Shown: positions 7,494-14,126 of the stretch, piece by piece
Numbering within the stretch: the stretch's first letter is position 1
How the letters are laid out: each line of letters opens with the position of its first letter
Assembly: GCA_018666295.1 (NCBI GenBank)
Contig: JABIZW010000270.1
Span: forward strand, 1-14,126
From: Halieaceae bacterium
GTDB lineage: Bacteria; Pseudomonadota; Gammaproteobacteria; Pseudomonadales; Halieaceae
Direction: 5' to 3'
DNA length: 14,126 nt
Position numbers and translations under genes: made by a program
Notes under the pieces: generated by a model
Seen by the model: the letters and a program-made list of their open reading frames with translations, nothing else
What the model was told of the DNA's origin: nothing
Databases searched by the model: none

Positions 7494-8156
7494 ATGTCTG
7501 ACACTTTTTTAGTTGAAGCCGAGCTTCGTAGCGATGAAGGGAAAGGTGCGAGCCGCCGCCTTCGCCGACTCGAAGCGAAAGTCCCCGCCATTATTTATGG
7601 GGGCGATAACGCACCCGTAAGTCTCTCGCTTATCCGAAAGGATTTCGAGAAGCACCTCGAGACCGAAGCGTTTTACTCCGCTGTTCTCGAAATTGCATAC
7701 GATGGCAAGAAAGAAAAAGCCATTCTCAAGGCGCTACAACGTCACCCTGCAAAGGATTATCCAATGCACGCTGACTTCTTCCGCGTTGAGGCGAACAAAG
7801 CGCTTAAAGTCTCTATTCCACTGCACTACATTAACGAAGAGTCTTGCGTGGGCGTAAAGCTCGGTGGTGGCCGCATCCAACACACATTGAACGAAATCGA
7901 AGTCAGCGCGCTACCGGCCGATCTCCCCGAGTTCATTGAAGTGGACATGGCTGACGTTGACCTTGGTGACGTGATTCACTTGTCTGACCTAACGCTCCCG
8001 TCCGGGGTCACTTCCACTGCACTTGCACTGGGTGGTGATCGCGATATGGCCGTCGCTGCTGTACTTGCGCCTAAGGGTGCCAAAGGCGACTCCGATGAGG
8101 ACACAGCTGAAGCAGCCGGTGACGAGACAGGCGAAGAAGACGGCGCAGAGAGCTAA
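7494..8156 (+). CDS. rplY: 50S ribosomal protein L25, long Ctc/TL5 form
   Basis: L25 binds 5S rRNA in the large ribosomal subunit. The 220-residue product is the two-domain CTC type, not the 94-residue E. coli form. The N-terminal 5S-binding barrel (about 1-95) has LRSDEGKGASRRLRR and VPAIIYGG, with ALQRHPAKDYPMHADFFRV at its end. The C-terminal TL5 domain (about 96-190) has IPLHYINEES and VGVKLGGGRI, and a strongly acidic low-complexity tail of about 25 residues ends the protein. The start ATG 7494 is chosen for its AAGGAG site. Pth follows 2 bases after the stop, so the two are co-transcribed. In Pseudomonas the same prs-rplY-pth-ychF order is found. Confidence 0.96.
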   Translation: MSDTFLVEAELRSDEGKGASRRLRRLEAKVPAIIYGGDNAPVSLSLIRKDFEKHLETEAFYSAVLEIAYDGKKEKAILKALQRHPAKDYPMHADFFRVEANKALKVSIPLHYINEESCVGVKLGGGRIQHTLNEIEVSALPADLPEFIEVDMADVDLGDVIHLSDLTLPSGVTSTALALGGDRDMAVAAVLAPKGAKGDSDEDTAEAAGDETGEEDGAES

Positions 8157-8158
8157 CG

Positions 8159-8761
8159 GTGACGCCCAGCATTCGACTCATTGTCGGTCTGGGTAATCCT
8201 GGCGAAAAATACATCGGCACTCGCCATAATGCGGGTGCCGATTTCGTTTCAGCGCTAGCAGCCCAAAACAGTGTTGACCTCAATGCGGAGAAGAAACTCT
8301 CTGCGCGAGTGGGTCGTGGCTCTATAGCCGGGCACGACGTCCGACTGTTAATCCCCGACACATACATGAATCACAGTGGCAGGGCCGTGGGACTCGCGGT
8401 GAACTACTTCCAGATTCCACCCGAACAACTGCTGATCGTGCACGATGAACTCGACATGACGCCGGGTGCCAGTCGTTTTAAATTTGACGGGGGTCACGGG
8501 GGACATAATGGTCTCAGAGACATTATTCCTGCGATTGGCGGAACCAGAGCGTTTTGGCGGCTGCGGGTGGGTATTGGCCATCCCGGACAGGCCAACAAAG
8601 TATCTGGCTGGGTACTCAGTAAAGCGTCAAAAACCGAACAAATGCTAATCGCATCGTCCATTGACGAAGCGTTGGCGGCACTACCGCTGTTACTTGACGG
8701 GGAGGACGTCAAAGCAATGACGCGTCTTCACAGCAGTGACAAGACCAAAGAAGATTTGTAA
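8159..8761 (+). CDS. pth: Peptidyl-tRNA hydrolase
   Basis: Pth cleaves peptidyl-tRNA released prematurely from ribosomes and so recycles the tRNA. The 200 residues fit the bacterial Pth family (about 190-200). The expected active-site residues are present: N13 in VGLGNPG, the catalytic H23 in GTRHNAG, N71 in DTYMNHSG, D96 in VHDELD, and N117 in GGHGGHNGLRDI; each is offset by three from the E. coli numbering. The start is GTG 8159. No in-frame ATG precedes the conserved IRLIVGLGNPG, and the codon is 2 bases past the rplY stop with only a weak AGAG upstream, which suggests translational coupling. Its stop overlaps the ychF ribosome-binding site. Together with arfB at 10131, the window has two unrelated peptidyl-tRNA hydrolase activities. 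Confidence 0.98.
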   Translation: MTPSIRLIVGLGNPGEKYIGTRHNAGADFVSALAAQNSVDLNAEKKLSARVGRGSIAGHDVRLLIPDTYMNHSGRAVGLAVNYFQIPPEQLLIVHDELDMTPGASRFKFDGGHGGHNGLRDIIPAIGGTRAFWRLRVGIGHPGQANKVSGWVLSKASKTEQMLIASSIDEALAALPLLLDGEDVKAMTRLHSSDKTKEDL

Positions 8762-8772
8762 GGAACCTAAAT

Positions 8773-9867
8773 ATGGGTATTAAGTGTGGCATCGTCGGGC
8801 TTCCCAACGTGGGCAAGTCAACGCTATTTAACGCACTCACTAAGGCGGGGATCGACGCGGAAAACTTCCCGTTTTGTACAATCGAACCCAACGCGGGTGT
8901 CGTATCGGTACCCGACCCCCGGCAAGATGCGATTCAAGCGTTGGTCAAACCCGAGCGTGCCATTCCTGCAACGATGGAGTTTGTTGATATCGCAGGGCTT
9001 GTTGCTGGCGCGTCAAAGGGAGAGGGGCTTGGCAACCAGTTCCTTGCCAATATTCGTGAGACCGACGCGATTGCCCATGTCGTGCGGTGTTTTGAAGACC
9101 CAAACGTCATTCACGTCGCCAATCAGATTAATCCTCTGGCGGATATCGAAACCATTAATACGGAACTGGCGTTGGCCGATCTTGAAAGTTGTGAGAAGCA
9201 ACTTCAGCGCGTCGTGCGCACGGCCAAAGGGGGCGACAAAGTTGCCATAGCAACGAAAGCGCTCCTTGAGGAAAAGCTGCTTCCGCACCTTAACGAAGCC
9301 CTCCCCGTGAGAGCACTGCTCCTGGACGAGACGGAGCAGGAACTTGTCAGAACCATGCACCTGCTCACAATCAAGCCCACCATGTACATTGCCAACGTTG
9401 CCGAAGACGGCTTTGAAGATAACCCACACCTCGACGTGGTTAGCAAATACGCTGACTCAGAAGGCGCCGGTGTGGTGGCTATTTGCAACAAGCTTGAATC
9501 TGAAATCTCCGAGTTAGAAGACGATGAGAAACTGGAGTTTCTCGCCGACATGGGCATGGAAGAGTCAGGACTTGATCGAACCATTCGAGCGGGCTATGCG
9601 CTTCTCGATCTGCAAACTTACTTTACCGCTGGCCCCAAAGAAGTCCGTGCTTGGACCGTAAAAGTGGGGGCTACCGCTCCAGAGGCTGCGGGCGTGATTC
9701 ACACCGACTTTCAGAAAGGATTTATTCGCGCCGAAGTTGTAGGGTACGACGACTTTGTGGCGCTCAAAGGCGAGTCAGGCGCAAAAGAGGCCGGTAAATG
9801 GCGCCTAGAGGGAAAAGACTACGTTGTCTCTGACGGCGACGTCATTCACTTTCGTTTCAATGTGTAA
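8773..9867 (+). CDS. ychF: Redox-regulated ribosome-associated ATPase YchF (Obg family)
   Basis: YchF (OLA1 in eukaryotes) is a P-loop nucleotidase of the Obg family that prefers ATP and binds ribosomes; in E. coli it is linked to the oxidative stress response. The 364 residues match the usual 363. Motifs: P-loop GLPNVGKS at 9-16; switch and G3 motif VDIAGL at 71-76 followed by KGEGLGNQFL; the altered G4 motif NVAE at 208-211, which replaces NKxD and explains the ATP preference; a helical insertion at about 130-200; and a C-terminal TGS domain at about 280-363 (AWTVKVGATAPEAAGVIHTD). Start ATG 8773 has AAGGA (8760-8764) 8 bases upstream, overlapping the pth stop. It is the last gene of the operon; I see no convincing intrinsic terminator after it. 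Confidence 0.98.
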   Translation: MGIKCGIVGLPNVGKSTLFNALTKAGIDAENFPFCTIEPNAGVVSVPDPRQDAIQALVKPERAIPATMEFVDIAGLVAGASKGEGLGNQFLANIRETDAIAHVVRCFEDPNVIHVANQINPLADIETINTELALADLESCEKQLQRVVRTAKGGDKVAIATKALLEEKLLPHLNEALPVRALLLDETEQELVRTMHLLTIKPTMYIANVAEDGFEDNPHLDVVSKYADSEGAGVVAICNKLESEISELEDDEKLEFLADMGMEESGLDRTIRAGYALLDLQTYFTAGPKEVRAWTVKVGATAPEAAGVIHTDFQKGFIRAEVVGYDDFVALKGESGAKEAGKWRLEGKDYVVSDGDVIHFRFNV

Positions 9868-9940
9868 TCGCAAATTTAAAGCTTGGAAAAGTCTTTTGCA
9901 CAAAGCCGCTTAAAAAGCGAGGAAATCGCGTCACGGGCAA

Positions 9941-9969
9941 TTGACCTTAGCGCTGTTTCTCGACAAAAT
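9941..9969 (+). promoter_or_regulatory. Sigma-70 promoter for tRNA-Met
   Basis: The -35 box TTGACC (9941-9946, 5 of 6) is separated by 17 bases from the -10 box CAAAAT (9964-9969, 4 of 6). Transcription would start near 9976, a few bases before the tRNA 5' end at 9983. The stretch after the -10 box, ACGCGCCC, is GC-rich like the discriminators of stringently controlled stable-RNA promoters. Confidence 0.65.
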
Positions 9970-9982
9970 ACGCGCCCTTCGT

Positions 9983-10059
9983 GGCTACGTAGCTCAGCTG
10001 GTTAGAGCACAGCATTCATAATGCTGGGGTCGGTGGTTCAAGTCCACCCGTAGCTACCA
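9983..10059 (+). tRNA. tRNA-Met (elongator), anticodon CAT
   Basis: Acceptor GGCTACG (9983-9989) pairs with CGTAGCT (10049-10055); the first pair is a G-T wobble. Discriminator A10056 is followed by an encoded CCA at 10057-10059. The anticodon stem CAGCA/TGCTG holds loop TTCATAA with CAT at 10017-10019. The T arm is GGTGG-TTCAAGT-CCACC. The 5' half nearly matches E. coli elongator tRNA-Met (GGCTACGTAGCTCAG), and there is no 1-72 mismatch, so it is not the initiator. A lysidine-modified tRNA-Ile with CAT is the only alternative and fits less well. Confidence 0.95.
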
Positions 10060-10130
10060 CTTCTCCCCTGTGCACAATAATCGTGGAGCATCTGACGAGT
10101 GCCTCAGCGGGGTACCGAGTAAGCCCGACT

Positions 10131-10538
10131 TCAATAGTCGTTAACTTTGCCTCGATTCTTTTTAACAGAGCCCTGCTTCTTCTTGCCCTCGAGACGCTTG
10201 CGCACCGACGACCTTGAGGGACGAGTTTGCCTTCTCGGCGTCTCAACATGCTGGGACTTTCGAAGTAACTCACCGAGTCGCACCAAGCTCTCTAATCGGT
10301 TTTTTTCCTGACTCCTGAACTTCTGAGCCTTAATGACGATCACGCCCTCAGTACTGATTCTGGTGTCGCGCATCCGGAGTATTTTGGCCTTTACGGCGTC
10401 GGGTAAACTCGAAGACCTGACGTCAAATCTCAAATGAATAGCCGATGAGACCTTGTTGACGTTCTGACCACCCGGACCACTGGCTCGGATCGCCGAAAAC
10501 TCGATCTCGCTCTCGGGAATGTCTGATACGCGAATCAT
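10131..10538 (-). CDS. arfB: Alternative ribosome-rescue factor ArfB (YaeJ), peptidyl-tRNA hydrolase
   Basis: ArfB rescues ribosomes stalled at the 3' end of broken mRNA and hydrolyses the peptidyl-tRNA without needing a stop codon. The 135-residue product has only the catalytic release-factor domain: ASGPGGQNVNKVSSAIHLRF, with GGQ at 23-25, lacking the codon-reading domains of RF1. A very basic C-terminal tail (about residues 100-133, rich in K and R) is the hallmark of ArfB, since it enters the empty mRNA channel. Length is close to the E. coli protein (140). The start is ATG 10538; no clear ribosome-binding site lies upstream. It is a single gene convergent with tRNA-Met, 71 bases away, with no strong terminator between them. 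Earlier annotations of this family call it 'class I peptide chain release factor'. Confidence 0.96.
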   Translation of the reverse strand: MIRVSDIPESEIEFSAIRASGPGGQNVNKVSSAIHLRFDVRSSSLPDAVKAKILRMRDTRISTEGVIVIKAQKFRSQEKNRLESLVRLGELLRKSQHVETPRRQTRPSRSSVRKRLEGKKKQGSVKKNRGKVNDY

Positions 10539-10834
10539 CTAGTGCACGACCAGACAGTGGCATTGTTTGTCTTCACCTTCATGCGTTTACACTCATCTCT
10601 GTATCTTGGCACGTAAAGGGTAAGCCACATTGATAGCATTAATGAGTGCACCCGCCAAAGGTTATGATCTACATAGCCGAGGTGCCGCCAAGCGCAGTAT
10701 GTGTATACCACTACTTCAGCATCGAAATTTTGAGGGCTGTGCGACTTAAGATACCCACACGACCACAAATGTGTTGAAGCGATAACGGAACCGATTCGTC
10801 ATTGTCCCTTCGCAGACCACCCGACCACCCGAGA
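10539..10834. other. Gap without a recognisable gene between arfB and the DUF2061 gene
   Basis: This stretch of 296 bases should hold the arfB promoter and the 3' end of the cysD-cysNC-DUF2061 transcript. A 77-codon minus-strand open frame (10768 to 10535, TTG start) ends in a TGA overlapping the arfB ATG. Its translation is rich in Cys, Trp, His and Tyr, resembles no family I know and lacks a ribosome-binding site, so I do not call it. An 8-base sequence, GACCACCC, is tandemly repeated at 10815-10830 just past the DUF2061 stop. No terminator hairpin with a U tract is apparent. Confidence 0.6.
10630..10658 (-). promoter_or_regulatory. Weak candidate promoter for arfB
   Basis: On the minus strand TTGGCG (10658-10653, 4 of 6) and TATCAA (10635-10630, 4 of 6) are separated by 17 bases. 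The start would lie near 10623, leaving a leader of about 85 bases before the arfB ATG. The match is modest and could be chance. Confidence 0.25.
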
Positions 10835-11050
10835 TCACCGAACGAGGTTCCAGGCGCGCTCGTGGCCGTAATAAATAAAGAACTTGATGACGAATTCGGT
10901 GCCACCAATCATCGCGGCGGCGCCGATCTCACCTGTCACTACAAAGGCAATGCACACGGTCGTGAGTGTGGCTGTTATCCGCCAGGTGAATGCTTTGGCG
11001 AGCGCGCGGACCCGAGAGTCTGAGCTTTTCAAGTCGGTTACGAGTGACAT
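10835..11050 (-). CDS. Small DUF2061 family membrane protein
   Basis: A 71-residue protein matching the DUF2061 pattern: KAFTWR at 19-24, a hydrophobic segment at about 27-40 ending in TG, a second one at about 42-61 holding E52 and K56, then YYGHERAW at 60-67. It is probably a two-helix inner-membrane protein with the conserved charged residues at or in the membrane. Start ATG 11050 has AGGA six bases upstream. It lies 40 bases after the cysNC stop on the same strand with no terminator between, so it is likely the third gene of the sulfate-activation operon. I recall DUF2061 genes near or fused to sulfate-assimilation genes in other bacteria, but no function is established. A role in sulfate uptake or membrane association of the pathway would be a guess. 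Family assignment is fairly secure from motifs. Confidence 0.85.
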   Translation of the reverse strand: MSLVTDLKSSDSRVRALAKAFTWRITATLTTVCIAFVVTGEIGAAAMIGGTEFVIKFFIYYGHERAWNLVR

Positions 11051-11090
11051 AAAACATCCTTTAAAAGTACGTTATCGTCTCCAGGCATGC

Positions 11091-12998
11091 TTATTGATCC
11101 TGGGCACGTGTCGATATGAGTTCGACCAGTTCTTTTGCCGATTCTTCCACTGTCCGTCCGTCCGTGGTCAGGATCAAGCTGGGGGTTTTAGGCGGCTGAT
11201 ATTCGCTGTCTATGCCTGTAAAATTAGGCAACTCGCCGCTCCGCGCTTTTTTATAAAGGCCCTTAGGGTCACGCTCTTCGGCAACAGCAAGCGGCGTATC
11301 AACAAAAACCTCAAGGAAATCATCGGGCTCAAACAAACTCTTTGCCATGTCTCGCTCGTCACGAAATGGCGAAATAAAGGCCGTGAGGACGATGACCCCA
11401 GCATCCAACATGAGCTTCGCAACCTCGGCGATTCTTCTAATATTTTCCACTCTATCGGCCACCGTAAATCCAAGGTCTTTTGACAGACCGTGGCGCACGT
11501 TGTCCCCGTCTAAAATATAGGTCCGATAACCTTGTTCATGAAGGATCTTCTCTGCCGCATTGGCGATCGTCGACTTTCCCGAACCTGACAAACCGGTGAG
11601 CCATGCCACTCTGCCGCGGTGCCCCGATAATTTTTCGCGGGCGGCTCGGTCCACAGAAAGTGCTTGTCTATGCACATTAGAGGATCGGCGAAGCGCAAAC
11701 CGAATCATTCCTGCGGCAACGGTTGCATTGGTGTAGCGGTCGATTAAGACAAAGGCGCCCAATCCCGGGCAAGTGGTATAGGCCTCAAATGGGATTTCAG
11801 CATCTAAGGTGATTTGCACATTAGCGATCTCGTTGAAGGCAAGCTCCCTGCCCGATAATTGCTCGAAAGTGTTCACGTCATACTTAAACTTAATATCGGT
11901 GAGGCTCGCATTCGCTTGGCTTGTGCCGAGCTGGAAACTGTAGCGTCGTCCGGCATAGCCCGGTTCGTTGTCCATCCACACCAGCTCTGCCTCAAATTGA
12001 TCCGACACTTCGCAAGGGGCATCTGCGGCGACAATCAAGTCTCCGCGCGACAGGTCAATTTCACGATCGAGCGTCAAAGTCACTGCCTGATCAGTCACTG
12101 CCTGGTCGAGGTCATTGGTTGACAGTATGACCCGATCAATCGTGGCCATTTGACCCGAGGGTAGTGCGCGAATTTCATCACCGGGCTTAATACTGCCGGC
12201 GACCACGGTCCCTGAAAAACCACGGAAATCAGCATTGGGTCGATTGACCCACTGAACAGGGAACCTGAATGCGTGTTGATTAAGCCGGTCTCTGATGTCA
12301 ACGGTTTCCAAGAAACCCAAAAGCGTAGGCCCTTGATACCAACCCATTGTGCCAGAGCGCTCGATAACGTTATCGCCTTTGAGCGCAGAGAGCGGAATAG
12401 GCGTAATTGATTTAAATGCCAAGTGCTTGCGCAGGGCCTCATACTCTTCGCAGATCGTATTAAAACGGTCTTGAGAATACGCAACGAGGTCCATTTTATT
12501 GACTGCCAACACGACGTGCTCAATGCCGAGCAGTGAAGCAATGAACGAGTGACGTCGGGTTTGGGTGAGCACACCCTGACTGGCATCAATGAGGATGATC
12601 GCCACGTCTGCGGTCGAGGCGCCCGTCACCATGTTGCGGGTGTATTGCTCATGCCCTGGCGTATCGGCCACGATGAATTTACGACGATCGGTATTGAAGA
12701 AGCGATAGGCGACGTCAATCGTAATGCCTTGCTCGCGCTCTGCAGCTAAACCATCAACCAGCAACGCAAAGTCGATGTCTGCGCCCTGCGTGCCGACCTT
12801 TTTTGAATCCGATTGAAGCGTGGTGACTTGATCTTCAAAAATCATTTGAGCTTCGTAGAGCATACGTCCTATCAGAGTGCTTTTACCGTCATCCACTGAC
12901 CCGCAAGTGATAAAGCGCAAGAGGTCGAGCTTAGATTGAGTGTCAACGTAGGCGTCCACTCGCGCTTGCATGTCTGTTTGGTTCTGCGGATTTGGCAT
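11091..12998 (-). CDS. cysNC: Bifunctional sulfate adenylyltransferase subunit 1 / adenylylsulfate kinase (CysN-CysC fusion)
   Basis: The N-terminal CysN part (about 1-440) is the GTPase subunit that drives ATP sulfurylase; the C-terminal CysC part (about 455-635) phosphorylates APS to PAPS. CysN motifs: G1 GSVDDGKS at 33-40, AAEREQGITIDVAYR as switch I, G3 DTPGHE at 112-117, G4 NKMD at 167-170, then EF-Tu-like beta barrels. CysC motifs: P-loop GLSGSGKS at 469-476, LDGDNVRHGL near 497-506, FISPFRDERD with the predicted phosphate-accepting S543, and KGLYKKARSGELPNFTGID. Length, 635 residues, is typical of the fused form (as in P. aeruginosa and Rhizobium NodQ). The start is ATG 12998, which shares one base with the cysD stop (TGATG); the in-frame TTG one codon earlier is less likely. 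The coupling fits an obligate CysD-CysN complex. Confidence 0.97.
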   Translation of the reverse strand: MPNPQNQTDMQARVDAYVDTQSKLDLLRFITCGSVDDGKSTLIGRMLYEAQMIFEDQVTTLQSDSKKVGTQGADIDFALLVDGLAAEREQGITIDVAYRFFNTDRRKFIVADTPGHEQYTRNMVTGASTADVAIILIDASQGVLTQTRRHSFIASLLGIEHVVLAVNKMDLVAYSQDRFNTICEEYEALRKHLAFKSITPIPLSALKGDNVIERSGTMGWYQGPTLLGFLETVDIRDRLNQHAFRFPVQWVNRPNADFRGFSGTVVAGSIKPGDEIRALPSGQMATIDRVILSTNDLDQAVTDQAVTLTLDREIDLSRGDLIVAADAPCEVSDQFEAELVWMDNEPGYAGRRYSFQLGTSQANASLTDIKFKYDVNTFEQLSGRELAFNEIANVQITLDAEIPFEAYTTCPGLGAFVLIDRYTNATVAAGMIRFALRRSSNVHRQALSVDRAAREKLSGHRGRVAWLTGLSGSGKSTIANAAEKILHEQGYRTYILDGDNVRHGLSKDLGFTVADRVENIRRIAEVAKLMLDAGVIVLTAFISPFRDERDMAKSLFEPDDFLEVFVDTPLAVAEERDPKGLYKKARSGELPNFTGIDSEYQPPKTPSLILTTDGRTVEESAKELVELISTRAQDQ

Positions 12999-13915
12999 CA
13001 AAAATAGCCCTCTTGTTTTTTCTTCTCCATCGACGCACTGCCATCGGAGTCAATGGCCCGACCTTGACGTTCGCTGGTGCGACTCTGTAGCAACTCCAGA
13101 ACAATTTGAGATAAATCGGTAGCAGATGACTCGACGGCGCCCGTTAAGGGGTAGCACCCCAACGTCCGAAAGCGTACGGTTTTCATCTCAATAGACTCGC
13201 CGGGAAGCAACTTCATTCGGTCATCGTCGACCATGATGAGCATGCCATTGCGTTTGACGATGGGTCGCTCAGCTGCGAAATAGAGCGGCACAATAGGTAC
13301 ATTTTCTCGATAGATGTACTGCCAAATATCCAACTCCGTCCAGTTTGACAGAGGGAAGACTCGTACGCTTTCTCCCGGCGCTTTTCGGCAGTTATAGAGG
13401 TTCCACAGTTCTGGCCTTTGGTTCTTTGGATCCCAACGATGGCTTTTGTTGCGAAAGGAGAAAATACGCTCTTTTGCCCTACTCTTTTCTTCATCTCGCC
13501 GCGCACCACCAAAGGCCACATCAAACTGGTGCAGGTCCAACGCTTGCTTCAAACCTTGAGTTTTCATGACGTCGGTATGCAACGCACTGCCGTGATCAAA
13601 CGGGTTGATGTCTTTTTCAATGCCCTCTGGGTTGGTATGAACGATAAGCTCCATATTCGAAGCCTCCGCCATAGCATCGCGAAAATCGTACATGGCTTGG
13701 AACTTCCACCGCGTATCCACATGCATAAGGGGAAACGGCGGCGGACTGGGGTAAAAGGCTTTGCGTGCTAAGTGCAGCATGACGGCCGAGTCTTTACCGA
13801 CCGAGTAGAGCATCACCGGGTTCTCTGCCTGGGCCATCACTTCTCGAATAATATAAAGGCTTTCGGCTTCGAGCCGGTCCAAGTGAGACAGTCTCATTGG
13901 TTGTGTTTTGGCCAT
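12998..13915 (-). CDS. cysD: Sulfate adenylyltransferase subunit 2
   Basis: CysD is the catalytic ATP sulfurylase subunit; with CysN it converts sulfate and ATP to adenosine 5'-phosphosulfate. The 305-residue product aligns throughout with E. coli CysD (302). Visible: RLSHLDRLEAESLYIIRE at the N-terminus; the PP-loop-like SVGKDS at 38-43; HVDTRWKF; AFGGARRDEEKSRAKERIFS; HRWDPKNQRPELW; FPLSNWTELDIWQYIY; and the C-terminal ERQGRAIDSDGSASMEKKKQ, which ends in GYF. The frame is open to the window edge upstream, but ATG 13915 (MAKTQ) brings the family N-terminus into place, with a weak AGAGAG upstream. cysNC starts on the last base of its stop. It is the first recognisable gene of the operon; no CysB-type site could be identified with confidence. 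Confidence 0.96.
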   Translation of the reverse strand: MAKTQPMRLSHLDRLEAESLYIIREVMAQAENPVMLYSVGKDSAVMLHLARKAFYPSPPPFPLMHVDTRWKFQAMYDFRDAMAEASNMELIVHTNPEGIEKDINPFDHGSALHTDVMKTQGLKQALDLHQFDVAFGGARRDEEKSRAKERIFSFRNKSHRWDPKNQRPELWNLYNCRKAPGESVRVFPLSNWTELDIWQYIYRENVPIVPLYFAAERPIVKRNGMLIMVDDDRMKLLPGESIEMKTVRFRTLGCYPLTGAVESSATDLSQIVLELLQSRTSERQGRAIDSDGSASMEKKKQEGYF

Positions 13916-14126
13916 AGTTTTAATCTCTCTTACGTCATGATCACTGGACGCGGTAGGCTCACGAAAATGCCCAATGGCGATATCAATGGTTGGCGCAAGA
14001 CTTCGCCCCAGAGCCTCCAATTTCCGGCAAGTCGCGACGAACGGTCCTGACGGAAAGAACACCGTAGCCTTACCCGCAGCTAAACGTGTAAATCCTGCCA
14101 CCACTGATGAGACTTCGTCGTTGCGC
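13916..14126 (-). other. Stop-free frame upstream of cysD, unidentified
   Basis: The cysD reading frame has no stop from ATG 13915 back to the window end, about 70 codons. A GTG start inside it (14104) would make a 368-residue CysD. The translated stretch resembles no CysD N-terminus or other family I recognise, and CysD proteins normally lack such an extension. The other two minus frames stop at about 14070 and 14080, so an upstream gene could end in either. It may be leader DNA, an N-terminal extension, or the end of another gene. Confidence 0.4.

Noticed and set aside
9907..9919. Hairpin CGCTT-AAA-AAGCG after ychF considered as a terminator
   Set aside because: Only 5 pairs, and no U tract follows on the plus strand.
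10126..10140. Hairpin CGACT-TCAAT-AGTCG between tRNA-Met and arfB considered as a two-way terminator
   Set aside because: It overlaps the arfB stop codon, is only 5 bp, and has no U tract on either strand.
10016..10273. Minus-strand open frame ending in GGLEPPTPAL
   Set aside because: It is the reverse complement of tRNA-Met joined to an alternative frame of arfB; the same type of artefact.
12079..12108. Imperfect 15-base tandem repeat inside cysNC encoding DQAVT twice
   Set aside because: The region aligns with E. coli CysN without a length change, so it is not a recent insertion. The resemblance is likely chance.
1..14126. Search for a mobile, defence or otherwise novel gene system
   Set aside because: Nearly every stretch is accounted for by conserved housekeeping genes in a known order. 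No transposase, integrase, CRISPR repeat, toxin-antitoxin pair or composition shift was seen.

Overview
The window reads as ordinary, gene-dense core chromosome of a gammaproteobacterium. No mobile element, CRISPR array, phage gene or defence gene is visible. The gene order prmC-prfA-hemA, diverging from lbcA(TPR lipoprotein)-lolB-ispE-tRNA-Gln-prs-rplY-pth-ychF-tRNA-Met, is the order I recall from Pseudomonas aeruginosa (about PA4664 to PA4673). The proteins are clearly diverged from Pseudomonas, and the fused cysNC with a DUF2061 gene suggests a marine relative, perhaps Cellvibrionales (Halieaceae/OM60 or SAR92-like). The family-level placement is inference.

Layout. Positions 1-3174 (minus strand): the hemA, prfA, prmC operon. 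It makes glutamyl-tRNA reductase (first committed step of tetrapyrrole synthesis), release factor 1, and the methylase that modifies the RF1 GGQ glutamine; prmC is cut by the window edge. A short divergent control region (about 3175-3261) follows. Positions 3262-6361 (plus): a TPR outer-membrane lipoprotein, LolB and IspE, almost without spacing. Positions 6375-9867 (plus): tRNA-Gln(TTG), prs, a terminator-like hairpin, rplY, pth and ychF. Positions 9941-10059: tRNA-Met(CAT) with its own strong promoter. Positions 10131-10538 (minus): arfB. A gap of just under 300 bp with no recognisable gene follows. Positions 10835-13915 (minus): a sulfate-activation operon transcribed cysD, cysNC, DUF2061. 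Upstream of cysD an open frame continues to the window end.

Functional themes. The left and central parts concentrate on translation: termination (RF1, PrmC), peptidyl-tRNA recycling (Pth), ribosome rescue (ArfB), ribosomal protein L25, the ribosome-associated ATPase YchF, and two tRNAs. Precursor supply is also there: PRPP (Prs), isoprenoids (IspE) and haem (HemA). LbcA and LolB are envelope functions. The right part activates sulfate to APS (CysD with the CysN domain) and PAPS (CysC domain).

I found no convincing novel system. The items most worth a second look are the terminator or attenuator just before rplY, the DUF2061 membrane protein in the sulfate operon, the stop-free frame upstream of cysD, the short LolB beside an LbcA-like lipoprotein, and the unexplained gap before arfB. 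Several starts were set by codon and ribosome-binding-site reading: prmC, prfA, pth and ispE use GTG; hemA, rplY, cysNC and cysD start inside the longest open frame.
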